The notes under the pieces were generated by a model, which ran no database searches, was not told the DNA's origin, and worked only from the letters and a program-made list of their open reading frames with translations. A program made the position numbers and the translations under genes. This document shows positions 8,133-17,643 of a stretch of DNA of 47,430 bases, in pieces. Positions within the stretch are counted from its first letter, which is position 1. Each line of letters starts with the position of its first letter. Source of the stretch: a bacterium (GTDB taxonomy: Bacteria > Patescibacteriota > Saccharimonadia > CAILAD01 > JADZBC01); the NCBI GenBank assembly GCA_020852295.1, contig JADZBC010000009.1, forward strand, positions 168,628 to 216,057, written 5' to 3'.

Positions 8133-8856
8133 TTTCATCTTTTTTGACATTGACGGTGTGCTGCTGATCGACGGTCGACCTAGTAATCTTTATGTTGCGT
8201 TGAGGCATCATGTTCAAACAGGATTAATTGACCGTAGTAGCGTGGGTGTTGCAACAGCGCGACCTTATAAAAGCGCAGAAGCGATTATTGCCGATATCGA
8301 CCTGAGAGGACCGATGGTTTTCGAAAATGGCGCACTCTACAGCACCTCTTATCCTGGAGTAACCAAAGCAATAGATACCCAGCTTGCTCAGCGCACTAAG
8401 GATTTTCGCAATCGCGTGCAGTACCTTGCTCAACGTGCAAGAATAAAATACCTATCTTATAACGGCACAGATAAGATAGAAGACACACTTAAATTACATA
8501 ACACCGAAACCATTATAATGAATGCAAATAGGCAATTCAGTACTACTCTTTACTCTGTGAACACCGATCTGTTAGAGCGGGTCATTGAGCAGTCCCACCC
8601 TGAAAAGAACGGCTTTGTCGCGGAACGTGTTGACGACAAAATTCTTGTATTTGATCCACAAATTACAAAATTTCATGGTATTAATCGAGCAAGCAAAGGG
8701 CATCATTCATTATTAGTGACAGATTATGAGAGGGAGTTTTTGTCGGGTTATAATATAAATGTAATAGAGTATGTGGCGGCTAGCGAAATCAGCCAAACGG
8801 AGGCAGCCAGCGAAAACTTTATTCGAAAAATATTCACCACACAAAGGGGAAAGTAA
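8119..8856 (+). CDS. HAD superfamily hydrolase
   Basis: FIFFDIDGVLLIDG motif I, GVATARPY motif II, FENGALY. Confidence 0.8.
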   Translation: MTKANFIFFDIDGVLLIDGRPSNLYVALRHHVQTGLIDRSSVGVATARPYKSAEAIIADIDLRGPMVFENGALYSTSYPGVTKAIDTQLAQRTKDFRNRVQYLAQRARIKYLSYNGTDKIEDTLKLHNTETIIMNANRQFSTTLYSVNTDLLERVIEQSHPEKNGFVAERVDDKILVFDPQITKFHGINRASKGHHSLLVTDYEREFLSGYNINVIEYVAASEISQTEAASENFIRKIFTTQRGK

Positions 8857-8858
8857 TT

Positions 8859-9494
8859 ATGTCGGAATCGGAGCCTGGGGTATATAAACGAGAAGAGGTT
8901 GATTTTCGGCCATGGTCAAACGCAGTTGAGGCTGAAAGACAGACCTACAAAAAAGGTATGTTGTCCTTCGCATTTATTAAGCCAGGGTTTGAAAAGTACT
9001 TCGGCGAGATTGATGAGATGCTCCGAGCGCGGGGCCTGGAGGTTGTTTATCATGACGTAGTTTCATTATCGGATGAGGCGGTCGATACAATATATGGAGA
9101 GTCAAAAGATAAGCACTTTTTTCCTGTCATGAAGCAATATCTAACCAGTCATCCCGTTTTAGCAATTATCATTGCGAGCATGGAAAATGTTGATGTAGCA
9201 CAAGAGCTGCTCTCTCTTAAGACGAACAAAGACGGTACCGACGGGCCAATTCGGGAAAAGTTTCAATCCGACCCAATCATTGGCGCCGAAGAGATACAGC
9301 ACTGGCAGGAGGGGAGGCACCCGGCACAGGATGATGTCACTATCAAGCTAACTCAACGTAATGTTATTCACACCTCCGATAGCGCTGAGGATGCTGCAAG
9401 TAGTATTAAAGCTGTTTTTGGCGATACGTTCCACGCTCAGCGCATCCGCGGTAGTTTACCGTCGGAGCTTTGGGAATTACTTGGAGACGCCTAG
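8859..9494 (+). CDS. Divergent nucleoside-diphosphate-kinase-like protein
   Basis: FAFIKPGFEKYFGEI...NVIHTSDSAEDAASSIKAVF resembles NDK KPD and NxxHGSDS motifs, with a longer intervening segment. Confidence 0.7.
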   Translation: MSESEPGVYKREEVDFRPWSNAVEAERQTYKKGMLSFAFIKPGFEKYFGEIDEMLRARGLEVVYHDVVSLSDEAVDTIYGESKDKHFFPVMKQYLTSHPVLAIIIASMENVDVAQELLSLKTNKDGTDGPIREKFQSDPIIGAEEIQHWQEGRHPAQDDVTIKLTQRNVIHTSDSAEDAASSIKAVFGDTFHAQRIRGSLPSELWELLGDA

Positions 9495-10628
9495 GTGAAA
9501 TTAGTTATTTATCAGCCTAGGGCATATTACTACACTGGAGGCGCCGAAGTGATCGCACTCGAGCACGCCAAGCGCTTAAGTAGGCTTGGGCACGAGATTG
9601 AACTATTAAGCTTTACCCCACCTACACTAGCTCCGACAGAGCAGTATGATGCGAGCTATGGCTTCGGCATTAAACTCACCAGTCTTCATGTGCCTCAAAG
9701 GATGCGGATGCTCTACAGTCAAGAGCCCGGCAACTCGTGGCGCAGATGGGATGAGGAGAGTATGCAGCTTGCGCGAATTGCGCTTCCATACCTTGCTGCC
9801 AAAAATGACATCGATGCGGTGGTGAGCCACAACTTATTCGACTCACTTGCAGTACCCGAGGGTATTTGTTCAATTGTGCATTTGCACGGCTATCCACTGC
9901 AATATGAATACCATCACAGCCTTTTAGCGGTCCTTCCAAATCACTACGTCTCGGTTTCGCGGCAAGTTGCGTATCAATGGGACAGGCTATCAAGTGGAAT
10001 TATAAAAAGTGATGCGGTAGTTGAAAATGGTATCGACACGGACTATTTCGATATTGATCGAGAAACACAAAGAGATATCGACATACTATATCTTGGACGC
10101 CTTATTGGCGTAAAGGGAGTTGACTGTTTACTCCGTGCAGCTGAAGGGCTGAAGATTGAGTTCAGGGTGGTAATTGCTGGAGATGGCCCCGAGTTGAAAA
10201 ACCTACAAATGCTCGCAAAAGATTTGGGCGTGGATAATAAAGTCGAGTTCGTTGGCTATGTTACGGAAAAGCAAAAATTAGACTATTTAAAAAGATCCCG
10301 ACTTGCAGTATTGCCATCTCGCAGTAAGGAGGGTGTCTTGACGACTGCGCTTGAGGCTCAAGCTTGCGGCTGTGTAGTTATCTCAACGATCGGCACAAGC
10401 CTAGAAGAGCTAATAATGGATGGCAAGACCGGTTTTCTATCGCCGCCTGATGACCCAAAGGCCCTTAGCGGGGTGATAGAAAGTATTTTGTTGGATCAAA
10501 AACGACAAATTCAGATTGGACAATTAGCTAGAGAGAATATTTTAAGTAAATGGACCTGGGATGAAAAGATTAAGGAATTAGAGGGTGTTTATCGAACAAT
10601 TATCAGTAAAAAGGAGAAGACACATTGA
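9495..10628 (+). CDS. Glycosyltransferase family 4 (GT-B)
   Basis: GGAEVIALEHAKRLSRLGHEIELL...DILYLGRLIGVKGVDCLLRAA...VIAGDGPEL...EAQACGCVVIST. Confidence 0.9.
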   Translation: MKLVIYQPRAYYYTGGAEVIALEHAKRLSRLGHEIELLSFTPPTLAPTEQYDASYGFGIKLTSLHVPQRMRMLYSQEPGNSWRRWDEESMQLARIALPYLAAKNDIDAVVSHNLFDSLAVPEGICSIVHLHGYPLQYEYHHSLLAVLPNHYVSVSRQVAYQWDRLSSGIIKSDAVVENGIDTDYFDIDRETQRDIDILYLGRLIGVKGVDCLLRAAEGLKIEFRVVIAGDGPELKNLQMLAKDLGVDNKVEFVGYVTEKQKLDYLKRSRLAVLPSRSKEGVLTTALEAQACGCVVISTIGTSLEELIMDGKTGFLSPPDDPKALSGVIESILLDQKRQIQIGQLARENILSKWTWDEKIKELEGVYRTIISKKEKTH

Positions 10629-11137
10629 ATATTACCATGGACTGGCATGCGGCAAACAAAATTGCAGACGATCACACTGATCTGCCGGTGAAACAGGTGT
10701 ACGCCTGGCTTATCTCGGACGATAATCGCGTTGTCATTGTTTCAAAGGATGGTGTATCTTGGCAGCTGCCAGGAGGTAAGCCAAATAGCCAGGAATCGCT
10801 CGATGCAGCACTAGGTCGGGAAATTCAAGAAGAAACCTCATTAGATATAAAGCAGCTTGAACTTCAGCCAAATCTTTTTGGTTATTATGTCGTAACGCTA
10901 GAAGAAGAGTCGGATAATCGTAAGCAGCGCTTCTTGCAGTTACGGTATCTCTGTAATTTACCAGAAAAATTTGATCGCTACACTATTCGGCCCAATGAAG
11001 CCGACGACACTCAACCGGATTCTGATAAGGTGAATTATGTTGAATTTTGTGATATGAAAAAGCTTGCAGATAAGATTTCATGGATGCCAGACAGCGGAGA
11101 GTGGCAGCATCTTACTAGTCACAATTTGATCAAATGA
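10625..11137 (+). CDS. NUDIX hydrolase
   Basis: Nudix box GGKPNSQESLDAALGREIQEETSL. Confidence 0.88.
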   Translation: MNITMDWHAANKIADDHTDLPVKQVYAWLISDDNRVVIVSKDGVSWQLPGGKPNSQESLDAALGREIQEETSLDIKQLELQPNLFGYYVVTLEEESDNRKQRFLQLRYLCNLPEKFDRYTIRPNEADDTQPDSDKVNYVEFCDMKKLADKISWMPDSGEWQHLTSHNLIK

Positions 11138-11673
11138 AGCAAAAAGTGATATGCGTTGGTCAGCCGAAGACCGGCACCACCTCCCTTGGGGAAGCACTGC
11201 GATTATTAGGCTATAGCGTAGCTGGCTGGAACCCACTGCTGTTGGATCAATTCGGTAAGGGGGAGATTCAGGGAATAATCACTGCATACGAGCAGTACGA
11301 TGCTTTTGTTGACTTACCATGGAGTCATCCGCTCGTGTTTCCTTTGCTTGAAAGCCGTGATCCAAGCGCTGTTTTTATTCAAACGATTCGCTCAGAAGAG
11401 AGTTGGATCCAAAGTGTGCGACGTCATTTTGCATCGACGCGCACTCCTGATAGGTATCGCATTGTAGATTTTGAAAAAAAAGCCACAGGATTGGTTGAGC
11501 AGTATATTGAACGAAATATACAAGTCCGAAAATATCTAAGAGAGAAAAACCGAAAAATACTAGTAATCGATCTATCTAAAGGGGACACGTGGAGCGAGCT
11601 CCAAGCTTTTCTTGGACTACATCTAAACGCCGCGACTATGTCGTTTCCGCATCTCAATAGGAGCGAACAATGA
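11134..11673 (+). CDS. Sulfotransferase-like P-loop protein
   Basis: VICVGQPKTGTTSLGEALRLLGY PSB-loop-like motif; FIQTIRSEESWIQSVRRHF. Confidence 0.75.
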   Translation: MKQKVICVGQPKTGTTSLGEALRLLGYSVAGWNPLLLDQFGKGEIQGIITAYEQYDAFVDLPWSHPLVFPLLESRDPSAVFIQTIRSEESWIQSVRRHFASTRTPDRYRIVDFEKKATGLVEQYIERNIQVRKYLREKNRKILVIDLSKGDTWSELQAFLGLHLNAATMSFPHLNRSEQ

Positions 11674-12605
11674 TCATATCTTCCTATCGGCAGCATATTG
11701 TTCTTGAGGCGAGCACTGAGCTACTAGAACGGATTGCACACTCAGATTTTCTAAATAAATACATCCCGAGCGTCTCAATAGCGGGCCTTGATTCGGGGTC
11801 GCATGATGGTACCAAGTTGCGCATCAAGGCTTCTAGTCGCACTTCATTGCAGCAGTCGGGAGAAGTTTACGATTTACTTTACAGTCCAGAGTCTACAACT
11901 ACAGAGGATATTATTACTGTCATTGATTATATTTTTGATGCGCTAAGGCAAGACGCGGAAATCTATTGTGTCCATGCGAGTGCCGCTCAGAAAAATGGCA
12001 GAGCAGTTCTACTTATAGGTGGCGCCAGCGGACTGGGAAAAACCTCGGTAAATTTGCTCCTTTGTAGGCAATTCGGATTTGATTTTGTTGGTGACGAAAA
12101 AGTTCTAGTTGGTAAACAAGGGAAGATTTTAGGCTCGGTACCACTCATTCCGGATCATAAAAGTGAAGTCATCTTGGCTACAGGACATGAAGATAATGAA
12201 CTGGTTTCGCGCATTGATCTAAGTAAAGAATCGGTTACGGCCGAGTTAATTGTCCAGCCAGTGACGGCACCAAGCGCGACGTTACGCATGTTACGATGGG
12301 GTCCGCAAAAAGCAGAATGGCACTTATATGAAGAGATGACTAGAAAGATTCGGGGCGTCTCTCGAAGGGTAAACAAGTTTTCTTATGGCCTGCAAAGCCT
12401 TGATGATCCGAGTAAAACTCAGAAACGGATTATAAATGCACGAAAAATTGCCAACTCAGTGGAGTGCTTGACTATATGGGGGGATGCCGAGTTGGTAGCA
12501 CAAGAGATAGCTAGGCAGTTTAATGAACAGGAGCCCAGTACTCACAATCGGGGTTTAAACATTCTTGAGACTCTTCCTGTAAAACCAAAATTGATAGACT
12601 ATTAA
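11670..12605 (+). CDS. HprK-like P-loop kinase-fold protein
   Basis: HASAAQKNGRAVLLIGGASGLGKTSVNLLL...FDFVGDEKVLV. Confidence 0.7.
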   Translation: MIISSYRQHIVLEASTELLERIAHSDFLNKYIPSVSIAGLDSGSHDGTKLRIKASSRTSLQQSGEVYDLLYSPESTTTEDIITVIDYIFDALRQDAEIYCVHASAAQKNGRAVLLIGGASGLGKTSVNLLLCRQFGFDFVGDEKVLVGKQGKILGSVPLIPDHKSEVILATGHEDNELVSRIDLSKESVTAELIVQPVTAPSATLRMLRWGPQKAEWHLYEEMTRKIRGVSRRVNKFSYGLQSLDDPSKTQKRIINARKIANSVECLTIWGDAELVAQEIARQFNEQEPSTHNRGLNILETLPVKPKLIDY

Positions 12606-12618
12606 GATAGACTATTAA
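12593..12618 (+). repeat. Perfect 13-bp tandem duplication spanning the stop codon
   Basis: GATAGACTATTAA x2. Confidence 0.9.
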
Positions 12619-12649
12619 GTTCGATTCTTTGGGCTACTGCTGTACCTGT

Positions 12650-12673
12650 ATAGCTTAAAGGGCCTCAAGCTAT
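12650..12673. terminator. Bidirectional terminator between convergent genes
   Basis: ATAGCTT-AAAGGGCCTC-AAGCTAT. Confidence 0.5.
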
Positions 12674-13836
12674 ATGGATCGATGCCTCTTGCCGAGTGAA
12701 ACTCGATCTTCGGATTGTTCGGTCATGATCTCGTGAAGAATCTTAAGTCCCGCCTGTATTGTAGCGATATTATTTCCAAATGCTACTCGGATATAGTTGT
12801 GGTGCATAGAGAACGCCCGACCGGGCAGGATGATGAGCCCTCTTTTTGCTGCCAAGTTTACAAATTCTAGATCATCAATACCTTCTGGGAGCTTGGCAAA
12901 AACATAAAAGGCACCTTCGGCACCGTGTATTTCAAAATCTTTCCGCATAGCCTTTAGCGTGATGTCTCGTTTTTTCTTGTATTTTTTTGTCATTTTTTCA
13001 GGGTTATATCTCAGAGCTTCAAGCGCGGCAGCTTGAGCAATTGATGAGCTGGAGAATACAACATACTGCTCAAGTTCATTGATTGCCGAGATGATTATTT
13101 GCGGGCCTGCGATATAGCCAAGTCTCCAGCCGGTCATAGCAAATGCTTTCGAAAAGCCATTCATCGTTAATGTATTTTCATAGATGCTACCGATACTGAA
13201 GTGCGGCTTGTCATAGCTAAAGTGTTCGTAAATCTCGTCAGAGATAACCACAATATTATGTTTATCGGCTAGCTTTGCGATTTTTCTCAACTCACTTTCA
13301 GGATATACCGCGCCGGATGGGTTGTTGGGGCTATTAATGAGTATCGCTTTTGTTTTTGGAGTAATGATTTTGGCAAGTTTCTCGGCAGTAACTTGAAAAT
13401 CCGGTAGTGTGTCGAGATGAACTACTTTTGCACCGAGCATTACTGCGAGGTCGCGATATGGCGGGAAAAAGGGATCTGGCAGGATGATTTCATCGCCCGG
13501 ATTCAGGATGGAGAGGTAAATGAGAAGTATGCCGGTAGTGAGTCCTGGCACGACTGTGACTCGACCAGGATCTAGGGCGATGTGATTTTCTTTTTTTAGT
13601 TTTTTGGCGATTTCTAGTCGGAGAGGAAGTGTGCCATTGGTTGGGGTATAGCGTGTGTGGTTTTGGCGAATTGCCGAAATGCCAGCCGCCTTAATACTTG
13701 ATGGCGTATTGTCTTCCGGAAAGCCAATGGATAGGTCTATAGGGTCATGAATCTTTTCGGCGAGTGAAAAGGCGTATCTGATTGCGCTACTATCGAATTG
13801 TTCGAGCCTGTGGGCGAGGAGGTCGCGGCGGTTCAT
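12670..13836 (-). CDS. Class I/II PLP-dependent aminotransferase
   Basis: INSPNNPSGAVY, ISDEIYEHF, MNGFSKAFAMTGWRLGY (PLP Lys); start MNRRDLLAHRL at 13836 avoids overlap with the divergent gene. Confidence 0.92.
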   Translation of the reverse strand: MNRRDLLAHRLEQFDSSAIRYAFSLAEKIHDPIDLSIGFPEDNTPSSIKAAGISAIRQNHTRYTPTNGTLPLRLEIAKKLKKENHIALDPGRVTVVPGLTTGILLIYLSILNPGDEIILPDPFFPPYRDLAVMLGAKVVHLDTLPDFQVTAEKLAKIITPKTKAILINSPNNPSGAVYPESELRKIAKLADKHNIVVISDEIYEHFSYDKPHFSIGSIYENTLTMNGFSKAFAMTGWRLGYIAGPQIIISAINELEQYVVFSSSSIAQAAALEALRYNPEKMTKKYKKKRDITLKAMRKDFEIHGAEGAFYVFAKLPEGIDDLEFVNLAAKRGLIILPGRAFSMHHNYIRVAFGNNIATIQAGLKILHEIMTEQSEDRVSLGKRHRSI

Positions 13837-13888
13837 GTGTTCTCGGTTTAGGTGGTTTGCTATAATCCAATTGTAAAGGATAACGCTC

Positions 13889-15409
13889 ATGAATCAACTG
13901 CTGCCACAAGACCATGATAATCCGAAGCGCCTCCTAGAGCGTCTCCATTCCGAACCGGAAGAACGATGGCTGGAGCGGGGTCAGAAAATGGCCCTTGCAT
14001 TATTCCATGATATGGCTCGGAGAGTACCGGCCTATAAAGATTTTCTCAAGAAGAATAGTGTTGACCCCGACAGCATCAAAACAATGTCTGACTTCGAGAA
14101 AGTACCGACGGTTGATAAGGATAATTATCTTAGGAAGTATTCTCGGGCCGAACTTTGTTGGGATGGGAAGTTTGCAGACGGAGGGCAGTGGGTTATTTCG
14201 ACCACCTCAGGCTCCACGGGTGAGCCATTCTATTTTCCTCGACAAGATCTTCAGGACTCACAGTATGCCCTAACAGCTGAGCTGTATTTACTACAAAATT
14301 TTCAGATTGATAAAAAATCTACATTATATATAGATGCTTTTGCGATGGGGGCCTGGATAGGCGGCTTGTTCACGTATGAGGCGGTAAAGCGTGTTGCCGA
14401 TCGCGGTAAGTATAATCTCAGTATTATCACGCCGGGCCTCATCAAGCCAGAGGTACTAAACGCGGTTAAGGCAATGGGTAAGGATTTCGACCAAGTCATT
14501 ATTGGCTGCTATCCGCCGGTACTAAAAGACATAATCGATGACGGCATTGAGGCGGGTATTAATTGGTCAGACTACAATTTGGGATTTATTTTTTCGGCAG
14601 AAGGGTTTAATGAATCCTTCCGCGACTATATGGTTAAAAACGGACATCTTAAGGATGTGTATCGTGACACTCTGAATCATTATGGCACGGTCGACCTAGG
14701 GACTATGTCGCACGAAACTCCACTCGCGATTCTGGTGCGACGACTAGCAGTAGCTCAACCGGATTTCTATAGAGAAATTTTTGGGCAGATAACAAAGTTA
14801 CCCACTCTTACACAATATACTCCCGAGATGTTTTACTTTGAGGTGATTGGTGACAACATTGCCTGCTCTTGTCGAGGTGGTTTGCCTCTAGTGCGCTACG
14901 ATCTTAAAGACCATGGTGGTGTAATGACGCTAGCGGATGTCCGTAGTCGAGCCGAAAAAAGTGGCCTAAACTGGGAGGCTGAAATTAGAAAGGCGAATAT
15001 CGAAGATACGATTTGGAATCTACCATTCGTATATCTCTATGAAAGAAGTGATTTTTCGGTGACGCTGTCCGGCGCCCAAATTTATCCTGAGACGATACGC
15101 AAAGCGTTGAATGATCCAAGCTTAGAGCGTGACCTGACAGGCAAGTTCACTATGCTGGTGGAGTTCAATGAAAACAGCGACCCTGTACTGGAAATCAATC
15201 TCGAACTCAAACAGAATCATGAAGAGTCTGAAGGATTATTACAGGATGCTAAGCGGATTATTCACAACTTACTAATCGAAGAAAACTCAGAGTATGCAAT
15301 TTTGCACGAAAAATCACCCGATAAAATAGTTCCGACGATAGTGGCGTGGCCATATGAAGACCCTAAGTACTTTAGATCAGGAGGCAAGCAGAAATGGATA
15401 AAAAAATAG
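13889..15409 (+). CDS. PaaK-like (phenylacetate-CoA ligase family) adenylate-forming enzyme
   Basis: VISTTSGSTGEPFYFPR P-loop; PAYKDFLKK...FEKVPTVDKDNYLRKY; -10 TGC-TATAAT upstream. Confidence 0.8.
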   Translation: MNQLLPQDHDNPKRLLERLHSEPEERWLERGQKMALALFHDMARRVPAYKDFLKKNSVDPDSIKTMSDFEKVPTVDKDNYLRKYSRAELCWDGKFADGGQWVISTTSGSTGEPFYFPRQDLQDSQYALTAELYLLQNFQIDKKSTLYIDAFAMGAWIGGLFTYEAVKRVADRGKYNLSIITPGLIKPEVLNAVKAMGKDFDQVIIGCYPPVLKDIIDDGIEAGINWSDYNLGFIFSAEGFNESFRDYMVKNGHLKDVYRDTLNHYGTVDLGTMSHETPLAILVRRLAVAQPDFYREIFGQITKLPTLTQYTPEMFYFEVIGDNIACSCRGGLPLVRYDLKDHGGVMTLADVRSRAEKSGLNWEAEIRKANIEDTIWNLPFVYLYERSDFSVTLSGAQIYPETIRKALNDPSLERDLTGKFTMLVEFNENSDPVLEINLELKQNHEESEGLLQDAKRIIHNLLIEENSEYAILHEKSPDKIVPTIVAWPYEDPKYFRSGGKQKWIKK

Positions 15410-16590
15410 CAAAATCATTAGAGGATATTGCAAAAAAAACTGAGGACGTTCGCGTATGGGAGCAGCCGCGAAGTTACGAACTTTCAAAAGATAGCGACGT
15501 CGAGGCCCTTAGTAAACTTATGTCATCTGGCGCAGTAGTTAGGGTGTTTGACCAGATTAATCTTGCTATTGATGAGCTTTTTGATATTGAATATCCTGCC
15601 AAAAAAGATACCAAGTCGAAGGACGAAGTGGCACAGTTTGCATCCAGAGTAACCAATGGCGACCCGAGCTCATATGGGAGTTGGTTTTTCTTTCCGTGGA
15701 ACGGCAGTCTTGTGCACTTTCCTCCAAAGCATGATCTCAGGGCACTTCGGACATCGCGAAATCGAAATCTCATTACCGCCGAGGAGCAAACAAAACTTTA
15801 TGAAGGTACGATTGCGATATTTGGAATGAGTGTCGGGAGCAATATAGTCGAGGCGCTAATATCGCAGGGCATCGGTGGAAAGCTAATATTGGCAGATATG
15901 GATACTATAGAGCCCTCAAATCTGAATCGTATACGTATGCCTTATCACGAGGTCGGAACACATAAAATTGATGCAATAGCAAAAAGAGTTAGCGAAGTTG
16001 ATCCGTATATTCAGCAGATCCACTATCATGATGGACTAACTGAAGCAAATCTTTCCGAGCTAATACAAAAGCACTCGCCAGATATTTTGATTGACGAGAT
16101 GGATGCCTTGCATATGAAGCTTGAAGTTAGAATTGCAGCAAAAAAACACAAGTTACCTGTGATAATGGGGGCTGACGATGGGGACAATGCTCTCATAGAT
16201 ATCGAGCGGTACGACAAAGATTCGAAACTCGAGTACTTTTCAGGCCGTATTCCGAAGCCAATTTTAGAGCGACTCAAAAAAGATGATCTATCTCGACCAG
16301 AGATCGGTATGCTAATTGGAAAATACTTTGTCGGCGCTGACCATATTCCTCTCCGGATGTATGCCTCACTTAGCGAAGTTGGAAAAACCCTCCCAAGCTG
16401 GCCACAGCTTGGCGGGGCAGCAGCGTTAGCTGGAATATCCCTGGCTTTCTGTGCGAAGAAAATCATTCTTGATCAGCCACTTCACGATGGCCGTCACCTT
16501 GTGGCGGTTGATGAGAAGCTAGATCCGGTTATTCTGTCGGATGACTATCAGGCGCAGCTGAAAAAATTTCAATCAATGATGGAAGGTTAA
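15394..16590 (+). CDS. ThiF/MoeB/E1-like adenylyltransferase
   Basis: IAIFGMSVGSNIVEALISQGIGGKLILADMDTIEPSNLNRIRM...VGTHKIDAIAKRV. Confidence 0.88.
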   Translation: MDKKIAKSLEDIAKKTEDVRVWEQPRSYELSKDSDVEALSKLMSSGAVVRVFDQINLAIDELFDIEYPAKKDTKSKDEVAQFASRVTNGDPSSYGSWFFFPWNGSLVHFPPKHDLRALRTSRNRNLITAEEQTKLYEGTIAIFGMSVGSNIVEALISQGIGGKLILADMDTIEPSNLNRIRMPYHEVGTHKIDAIAKRVSEVDPYIQQIHYHDGLTEANLSELIQKHSPDILIDEMDALHMKLEVRIAAKKHKLPVIMGADDGDNALIDIERYDKDSKLEYFSGRIPKPILERLKKDDLSRPEIGMLIGKYFVGADHIPLRMYASLSEVGKTLPSWPQLGGAAALAGISLAFCAKKIILDQPLHDGRHLVAVDEKLDPVILSDDYQAQLKKFQSMMEG

Positions 16591-17591
16591 TCGCTAACCT
16601 GTTCGGCGGTATGGCGAGGTGTGTGCTTGGCGGGCTTATTGGCCTTTCCGATTCGCAAAATCGCCACAGGAATCGACTTTAATCGCAGTTGATCCTGAAG
16701 TTCGTGATTTGTTTTGTCGACTACTGCTGCAGCAGAGACGCCACTTGTGTTGTGGTTATGTTGAGTCACGACCAGACAGATTCTCTCATAGATTCGACCG
16801 GCATTTATCCAGTTGGCAATTGAGTGTTCTTTTACGCCTATGGCCGCCAGTAGCGGGGCCTCCATTAGGCGCTCGGCATCTTTTTTCGCCTGATCTGCAC
16901 CGACATTCATATTCTTGATAATGAGTTTCGCCAGTAGGGACGGTGGTCCCGGCATGCCCTGCGAGTAGCCAGGCATGCCATCATATTTCTGGGTCCAATT
17001 GTTGCGAACCCAAGTGGCAAGCTCACTACGAAAACTTGTTTGCCCGAAAAGTTGCTTTGTTGCTTTTACAGATAGATTTGCGATCACTTCTTTCTGCGAG
17101 TGATCTTGTATTAAAGTAACGGTTACGTCGTTTTCACGGATAGACTTTAGTGCAGACAGTAGGTCGCTGGGTAGTTTATCGGTAGAAAATTTAGTCCGAT
17201 TACTGTGCCGGAGTTTGATAATTTTTGTCCAGTCGGTTTTAGGCTTGAAACTGCCATTTATGGTCAGTCTGGCTATTTGGAGGCCGACGCGCTTGATTGT
17301 TATGTCCAACTTGATTCCGAATGACTCTGCGGCAAGAATTATATTTTCAATAGCTGCGCCAACGCTCATGGTTTGTTCACGGTGGTCAGGATCAGATACC
17401 GACAACCATCTTGATTGCTCTAGTTCGACGGAGATGAATCCATCGGCAATTTTAAAATGCCACGGCTGAGTATTGTGGCTGGATGGTGCGAGTACTGCGT
17501 AGGAAACTAGATATCGAAGCTTGTCCTCCGATGATCCATCCTTGGGGAAGTCCTTTCGCTGCACCTCCCAGGCTGAATAGTTTGCTTTCAT
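16587..17591 (-). CDS. Acg-like nitroreductase-family protein
   Basis: LRYLVSYAVLAPSSHNTQPWHFKI...HREQTMSVGAAIENIILAAESFG. Confidence 0.85.
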   Translation of the reverse strand: MKANYSAWEVQRKDFPKDGSSEDKLRYLVSYAVLAPSSHNTQPWHFKIADGFISVELEQSRWLSVSDPDHREQTMSVGAAIENIILAAESFGIKLDITIKRVGLQIARLTINGSFKPKTDWTKIIKLRHSNRTKFSTDKLPSDLLSALKSIRENDVTVTLIQDHSQKEVIANLSVKATKQLFGQTSFRSELATWVRNNWTQKYDGMPGYSQGMPGPPSLLAKLIIKNMNVGADQAKKDAERLMEAPLLAAIGVKEHSIANWINAGRIYERICLVVTQHNHNTSGVSAAAVVDKTNHELQDQLRLKSIPVAILRIGKANKPAKHTPRHTAEQVSD

Positions 17592-17643
17592 ATCTGATCA
17601 ACCTTTATTTTTACTCAATAGTATCATACATTGTAATAAGCTT

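Noticed and set aside
7086-17591. A RiPP (lasso/streptolysin-like) locus, based on HprK-like + ThiF + nitroreductase
   Set aside because: No precursor peptide, PqqD-like RRE, YcaO or transglutaminase-like B protein seen within the cluster; kept only as a generic biosynthetic cluster.
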